NCBI RefSeq assembly: GCF_032452875.1
Contig: NC_083882.1
Location: forward strand, 62,573,614-62,637,613
Origin: Bos javanicus
Taxonomy: Eukaryota; Chordata; Mammalia; Artiodactyla; Bovidae
Length of the DNA stretch: 64,000 nucleotides
Reading direction: 5' to 3'
The position numbers and the translations under genes are program-made. Of the stretch, positions 58,390 to 64,000 are shown piece by piece. The notes under the pieces were generated by a model. That model was not told the DNA's origin. It did no database searches and saw nothing but the letters and a program-made list of their open reading frames with translations. Positions within the stretch are counted from its first letter, which is position 1. Each line of letters starts with the position of its first letter.

Positions 58390-58496
58390 GTCTTATTCAT
58401 ATACGGCAGATTCCTCGGCTTAATAACTTGATTTATGATATATCAGATGTCAAAGACTTAGCTTTTAAATTAAAAAAGAAGCTATTCACCATTGAG
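58390..58496 (+). CDS. ELP4: ELP4 coding exon (probably exon 9)
   Basis: This 107-bp exon is two bases completing the split Gly codon plus 35 codons. The acceptor is CCTTTCCACAAG and the donor GTAAGA. The translation, LIHIRQIPRLNNLIYDISDV then KDLAFKLKKKLFTIE, is the penultimate segment of ELP4. In human I remember LNNLICDESDVKDLAFKLKR, so Cys-to-Tyr, Glu-to-Ile and Arg-to-Lys changes are present. The Glu-to-Ile change needs two base substitutions. The exon ends in phase 0. The remaining coding exon, beginning around RLHLPPDLSD in human, is not in the window. The intron starting at 58497 would be intron 9, the host intron of the PAX6 enhancer SIMO. Confidence 0.96.
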
Positions 58497-58539
58497 GTAA
58501 GAGAGAATTTTTATGTTTGAGTTCACAGTCTTGAGGTAA

Positions 58540-58568
58540 AAGTCTCTCTCTCTCTTTTTTTTTTTTTA
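58540..58568. repeat. CT/T simple repeat
   Basis: TCTCTCTCTC followed by a T run, about 45 bp into intron 9. Confidence 0.85.
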
Positions 58569-59139
58569 CTTTAATGCAGTTCATAGGAGATATTTCATGC
58601 TTTTGCTGTTCTTTGGCTGTAACAGAATAATTTATTTTAGACATTCTTTTTTATCTTTTATTCTAATGGTATATCAGAAGAGTACAGCAAAAATGATTTT
58701 CTTTTAAATGTCTGTTAAAAAGTAAGCTCCAAACTTACATGGTAAGTATGATATGCATATTTCCAAGGCATTCAAAAGCATATTTAATTAAATGTTAATG
58801 AGCTGTGCTTATTTATGTGTGGAATGTGAATGATACCCACAATTGTGTATGCCAAAGAATAGAGGATTCTTATCTACATTCTAAAAGCAGGTTTCTTTAC
58901 TATTCGTGAAATCACCATTCTGCTTTCTGTGCTGAATAAAACAAAGTATAATTTACACTAGTGTCTTTAAGTAAATTTCTACAGAAACTTAAACATTTTA
59001 GTGACTTTTATGCCAGCAATAGTGACAGAAAGTAGTAGTACAAAAGATTTATTTCAACTTAATCTTGCTAAAGAGCAAATGAACACAGCACTATTAAGCA
59101 ATTAAATTGATGTATTTATTAACGAAATAAATGCTCAGA
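58569..59139. other. unassigned intron 9 sequence
   Basis: AT-rich unique DNA just downstream of ELP4 exon 9. No repeat or gene recognised. Confidence 0.5.
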
Positions 59140-59156
59140 AGAGAGAGAGAGAGAGA
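59140..59156. repeat. GA simple repeat
   Basis: An AGAGAGAGAGAGAGA run. Confidence 0.85.
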
Positions 59157-59214
59157 TGGCTTTTGGGTGATGTGATAGTTATCAGTATAGTCGGTGCATT
59201 TTTTTTTTTTTAAC

Positions 59215-59760
59215 AAAGACATAAAACAGCCAAGCAGCCTTGACAAACCATTTTGTTTAATCTCTTTTCAAATGAAAAGCTCTTAAGCAGGCCACTTGTC
59301 TTAACTGCTTGAAACCATAAAAAGAGAGAATTGCCACCAATAAATTAGCATATTTTTAACTTCATCACCAAATGATGGTCAATGTGGCTTGGCACTGCTT
59401 TGGTGTTTGGGACTTCACCCTTAAGTGACCATTCTGGCCCTTTTTTGACCCTCTGCCCTCTTTAGCTGGCCACTTGATAAGGTAACTTAATGGTTCTCTC
59501 TCTTTTTCTCTTTCCCTTCACATTTGCAAGTAGCACTAACCTATAAATCATTGTAAGGGCCCTATCCAGTGACAAATTAATGTGCCCTCCTCCTAATTAA
59601 TGGTCATCAATGTCCTTAATTATCTAATCCTATTGAGAGCAGTTAATAGTTAATCAGGCAGCCAGTTCTTCAAGCAGGTCATCTCTGCAGGAGTGTTGGA
59701 AGTTTCTCATCTGGGGATACTCCCTTCAAAAGCCACTTAAAGCCAAAAGGAGAGTGTAGA
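59215..59760. promoter_or_regulatory. candidate enhancer block in ELP4 intron 9
   Basis: About 545 bp with no recognisable repeat and an unusual density of homeodomain-type motifs. These are NKX2-like TTAAGTG (59421), CCTAATTAATGG (59592-59603), CTTAATTATC followed by TAATCC (an OTX/PITX-type core, 59625-59630), and two GTTAAT copies (59642-59654). In other mammals intron 9 of ELP4 carries PAX6 enhancers including SIMO. I cannot say whether this block is SIMO or another element. Confidence 0.5.
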
Positions 59761-60169
59761 AATAGTGATTCTTGAGCTAATTTGCCGTAGTTCTCGAAAG
59801 GAACCATTGAAATGGAACCCAACACTGTAATTGTTCAATATTGCTTCAAGTTTTTCTGATGGAATATAGAGTAATTTACCATAATACTGCCAACACTTTT
59901 AGAGGGATAAAGTTAACAGTTGTTAGCATCACGAGGAACGCATGCCTCCTCATTTTCTTTTAGGTTGAATTTATGTATTTAATGAAAGATGTAAGATTTT
60001 TTTCTCCATGTGGCACCTTTCTCCCAAGATGAGTATTCTGATAACCAGGTCTAAGGTATCATGCCTGTCACCATACAAACTAAGCAACAAGAATCCCTAG
60101 TGAAAAAAATATTGAACCCTGAGAAAATGGTTAGCACAGTAATATGAATTCATAAAAATATGAATGCTT
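59761..60169. other. unassigned intron 9 sequence
   Basis: Unique DNA following the candidate enhancer block. No repeat recognised. Confidence 0.5.
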
Positions 60170-60212
60170 ACTCTCTCTCTCTCTCTCTCTCTCATACACA
60201 CACACACACAAC
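60170..60212. repeat. compound (CT)n/(CA)n microsatellite
   Basis: A run of CT dinucleotides to about 60193, then CATACACACACACACACA. It should be length-polymorphic between individuals. Confidence 0.92.
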
Positions 60213-63086
60213 TGGGTCTTTTTTCATTAGTGATAAAGGACTTATATAATATCAAGTGGGACCGCTCCTTTGAATAACTTTAGGTTCTCGTAGTGACTAT
60301 ATGTTGCCACTGGAGCTGATAAAAGATCTAGGTTTCTCTTCCATTACTCTCTCTTCCCACTATTCTAAACTAAGAGAACCAATATAATTGGTCACCCTAT
60401 GATTTGGAACCAGTATTTGAAAACGAAACACAAGTAGGTGGTGGTTCTTTTTAAAGTTAATACTCAGTACAGTTGACCAAATCCTTTACCTTTTGGGCTT
60501 ATAACCTAATGAATATGGTTTTTTCTTAAGTATAGAAATAAAAGTGAAACATATTCTAAATAACTTATTTGTTTATGCCATAGCATTCAATTTAGTAAGT
60601 AGAAAAAATACAATTAAAGAATCAAAGCTAACAGAAGTACATACATATAGGATAAAATCATATACTTCACAAAAAGATTTGGTGCTTTAAATATAGCACT
60701 AAATTATATGTTATAAAATACATACGGAAACAGGTAGGAAATCTGCCAGGTGCTGGAAAGATTCCTTTATCAAGTGACAGTGTTTTAATATGCTCAACAA
60801 ATAAATATCTTTTAAATCTGCCTCAATATTTAAAAAATGAGGAGATGTACACTACAATAGTGTGTAAAGTTTGAGGCTCTAATGTGCCAGACATTGAATC
60901 CATGTCTTACTTTCAGAAGGAAAGTTGGTTTTAGCAGGTAAAGCAAAAATAACTTAGTTCTGATTCCAGGCAGGTAGATTTGTTACATGTTGGAATTTAC
61001 TGTGAGTAACATGGTCTCAAAAGGTGGCACAAGTGGAAATTAGGGACAGAAGAAACAAGTAAAAACCCTCATGCCTATTTTTAGCATCCCTTTTCTTTGA
61101 TTTATTAAATCATTGCCTTTTTTACATATGAAAACTGAATATGTTTTTATAACAGCTACCCAGGGCCTCTAATAGGTAGAGCAACTTTAATCAGTAATCT
61201 CTAATTTCTTTGAGTGATTTGGAGAAGGCGAAAGTATATTTCTTCCTTTTCGGAGCATGTATTGGTATTTGTCCAGATTCAGGTTGGAGCATTTGTCTAA
61301 TCACAGTAAATTTTTACTGATACTTAGTATTTGTCAATTATAAAGTTGTATAAATTAGCCCCCCCTACCAAAACAACAGCAGAATCATGTCTATAGGAAC
61401 GACCCTAAAATCCTGGGATGCATTCTGAATAAGTAAAAGAGAAAGTTTAAAGTCGATTCAACATGGCTTCAGGTTAAAAGAAAAAGCTTTCCAGTTCTCT
61501 GAATGTTGATAATCTTTGTAAATCATACATAGTAATTCTCTAGCAAATATGATGAGCATATTTGATTAACCATAATATACTATTTATTTCTTGACCTTAC
61601 CATAGCTCCATTCACTCATAGTTAGCATTTGTTAAGCCTTTATTGCATACCTGGCAGTATTCTGGCTTATTATATTTTCTATATTGTGATTAAATATTTT
61701 ATATGAAAAGACTTTAAAAGGTATAACAATAGACTAGATATATAGAAACTATGTCCTTTTCATCTTTGTATTTATCTATCCCCAAACTAAGAATAGTCAT
61801 AGACTTAGTAGGTATAAAGTCTTTGCTGAAATATATGTAATGCAGATAAATTGTAGAGTTTAAAGAATAGCCCAAATAATGCAACTATAAATATTATGTA
61901 AGTTCCACTAGTCAGGTGACCTATAAACACTACCTTTTCAGTTAAGTTCTATAAAATGTAGAAGCTGGTTATATAACTTCACTTCCAAGCTGAAATAACT
62001 ACTTAGATTTGTAGTTTTTCAGTTTCTCTAATTTTCTCTAAGGCTTTTCTAACATTGGGATCCTCATTAACCAGTTTTATGTCTGTATTAGTAATTACGG
62101 TGTAATTATAGTACCTAAGAGATTTGGTAGGATTTGAAATGTGACTGCATTTAATTTGATGACATCATAAGATTAGCATTTACCTGAGTTTAATATTATT
62201 GTACTGTTTTAATTTTGTATTGTTCAGTTTGGTCATATCTTAACACACTTTAGTAATCAAGTTTTCTAATATAAATGATAATAATGTGTTATAAGGTTAG
62301 ATCCAGACTCCACAAAGGTTATTACAAACATGTTTTCTGCTTTGGTGATGGGATTGTTTTCCAGCTCTAAGATTCAGTGTTTTGAAGTTCACATCAGGAA
62401 GTGTGGTTAAGGGGTATGCTGAAATAAGCAAAAGACTTATACTGTTCATTGCAAATTTTCAATATAAGGATAAACAGTACTTACATAGCCTTTTAATTGG
62501 TTCAAAAATAGTATCATAAATATCGTATTTTGTACACTAAATGAATACTAAAAGTTCAGAAAATCAAAGTAAATCAGCTTTACTCAAAGTTGTCTCTTAT
62601 ACTTTGCCCCTAATTCAGAATACAGGACCTCAGCACCTCTCCAGTCACCAAGAACTTTTTCTAACAGAATAATTGATTAACTGGCATTTATTAACTGTTA
62701 TTTTTACATACTTAGTAGATTTATTCATAAGTATTAAGACCAGAATAGTATTTTTCATCCATATAAATTTGCTTTATATTAATAGTATAGTATACTTGAT
62801 AGGATTCAGTAGAATTTTTTTGAGATTTTTTACATGTTAGAAAAGCATAGGCTTTTGCAAACTACAAGAATGTCAGTCACTATGACAACCTTGGAAAATT
62901 TAGAGTGTTGCATGCTATCTTTGATCCTAGGTTTCCTTACTCCCCTACTTTTTTTTTAACAGCTTTACTCATTTTTAAATGAGAAGTAGAAAGATGAGTG
63001 CATGCTTACCATATCTAGAGGTAGGGACTAGGGATAGTTATCTGTCAATTCACAGTTATGTCACTAAAATTTAAAAAGTAGAAGCA
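60213..63086. other. intron 9, unassigned
   Basis: About 2.9 kb of AT-rich, repeat-poor intron. A weak MIR-like patch (AGCATTTGTTAAGCCTTTAT near 61625) is the only repeat suspicion. No gene recognised. Confidence 0.5.
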
Positions 63087-63232
63087 GGACTTCCCTGGTG
63101 GTCTAGTGTTTAAGACTTGGCCTTCCAATGCGACTTCGCCTTCCAATGCAGGGGCTGCAGGTTCAGTCCTCAGTTGGAGAGCTAAGATCCCACATGCCTC
63201 ATGGCCAGAAAACCAAAGCATAAAACAAGCAG
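63087..63232 (+). mobile_element. CHR-type tRNA-derived SINE
   Basis: GGACTTCCCTGGTGGTCTAG to CTAAGATCCCACATGCCTCA is the tRNA-like head of the CHR/Bov SINE family. An internal direct duplication of CCTTCCAATGC occurs at about 63120-63150. Confidence 0.85.
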
Positions 63233-64000
63233 TTTTGTAACAAATTCAATAAAGTCTTCAAAGATAGTCCACATCAAAAAAAAAAAAAAACTTTAAAAAT
63301 AAATAAATAGCCAAACATATATGTGTGGCTCGGGAGCATTATTAAGTTGTAGTACCATGAACCATGTAGTCCAGGTAAACCTTTCTGATAATGATGCCCT
63401 GCATAAGTATTAACTGGTATTTCAAATCCCAAATATACTGCAGTCAGCAAAAGAAAACCAAAGTGGAACATAGACATCTATTCATATAGATAAAATCATT
63501 TGTCAAAAGTTAACCCAAATTAACATTCTGGAACAGTAGAAATATTTTATACTGTTCACAGTTTAATGTTCACTTTATTACCATCTCCATATTTGCACTT
63601 TCATTCTCAAGTGATGTAGTCATACAGTAATATCATACAGGTTTCACAGCATCTCCAGAAGCTGGGTTACTATTCTGCTCTATATATTTCACACATCACA
63701 GTGAACCTATCAGAAGTGCATACCACCTTAAGAGGAACGGTTTTGAGACTCTGTCTAATCCTATTTCTTCCCACTTTGGAATCTTAATTAGAAGAGATAA
63801 GGGGAAAAAAAAAACATCATTTAACTAAATTATTGTCCTGAATCTGTAGCAAAAGGTATAATCCGCAATTGGGCCAATTAGTGAAGCCCACAGTTAGCTA
63901 TGCTGCAGCGAACAATTTGATTAGATCTGACACCATCCTAGTTCCCACTGTTGTTTTGCCAGGTATGATGGTCAGACTTCAAAGAGCTTGAGGCATCAGC
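63233..64000. other. intron 9, end of window
   Basis: AT-rich DNA with a poly-A run at 63275-63289. A non-repeat block from about 63830 to the edge (GGCCAATTAGTGAAGCCCAC, CTATGCTGCAGCGAACAATT) may continue outside as another conserved patch. No exon is visible. Confidence 0.45.

Larger units (their letters stand above)
1..64000 (+). other. ELP4: ELP4 gene body (internal part)
   Basis: The whole window appears to lie inside ELP4. Five in-order coding exons on the + strand are separated by introns of 18823, 4509, 15103 and 3010 bp. At least 16421 bp of intron precede the first exon and 5504 bp follow the last. The exon phases (2, 0, 0, 1, 0 at the 3' ends) match at every junction. ELP4 pairs with ELP5 and ELP6 in a hexameric RecA-like ring of Elongator, which acts in wobble-uridine modification of tRNA. 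The start codon, first exons and terminal exon are outside. That positions 1-16421 belong to intron 4 is inferred from the human ten-exon model, since no earlier exon is visible to bracket it. PAX6 is expected beyond the right edge on the opposite strand. Confidence 0.88.

Overview
This is nuclear DNA from a ruminant mammal (cattle, sheep, goat or a relative). The evidence is the many BovB (RTE-class) LINEs and Bov-tA/Bov-A2 SINEs, which mark ruminant genomes, over a background of older mammalian repeats (L1, L2, MIR, hAT, MaLR). The sequence does not say which ruminant.

The only host protein-coding gene I can support is ELP4, on the + strand. ELP4 is a subunit of the Elp4-Elp5-Elp6 ring of the Elongator complex. 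Five consecutive coding exons are visible: 16422-16561, 35385-35469, 39979-40167, 55271-55379 and 58390-58496. All have GT-AG boundaries, and their phases join into one open 210-codon stretch. On the ten-exon human model, recalled from memory, they are exons 5-9. The window would then run from late intron 4 into early intron 9. The N-terminal third of the protein and the last coding exon lie outside.

Layout: 1-35 kb is repeat-dense. It holds eight BovB pieces, one almost full-length at 9795-13200, and many Bov-tA/Bov-A2 SINEs, several with perfect target-site duplications. There are also L1, L2, MIR, hAT and MaLR fossils, including a well-resolved nested insertion at 21.8-24.65 kb. From 38.7 to 63 kb ruminant-specific repeats almost vanish; only one 97-bp SINE scrap at 56 kb breaks the interval. 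The introns there hold long unique AT-rich sequence with compact, non-repetitive, motif-dense blocks.

The context matters because, in mammals studied, ELP4 lies tail-to-tail with PAX6. The last ELP4 introns, especially intron 9 (here from 58497 on), carry long-range PAX6 enhancers such as SIMO. The most interesting content is therefore probably non-coding: candidate enhancer blocks at 57.58-58.38 kb and 59.2-59.76 kb, a CTCF-like site at 49284-49296, and a possible unannotated alternative 3' terminal exon of ELP4 at 57110. I found no new protein system, CRISPR array or functional RNA gene. All regulatory calls rest on reading motifs and composition, not on an alignment.
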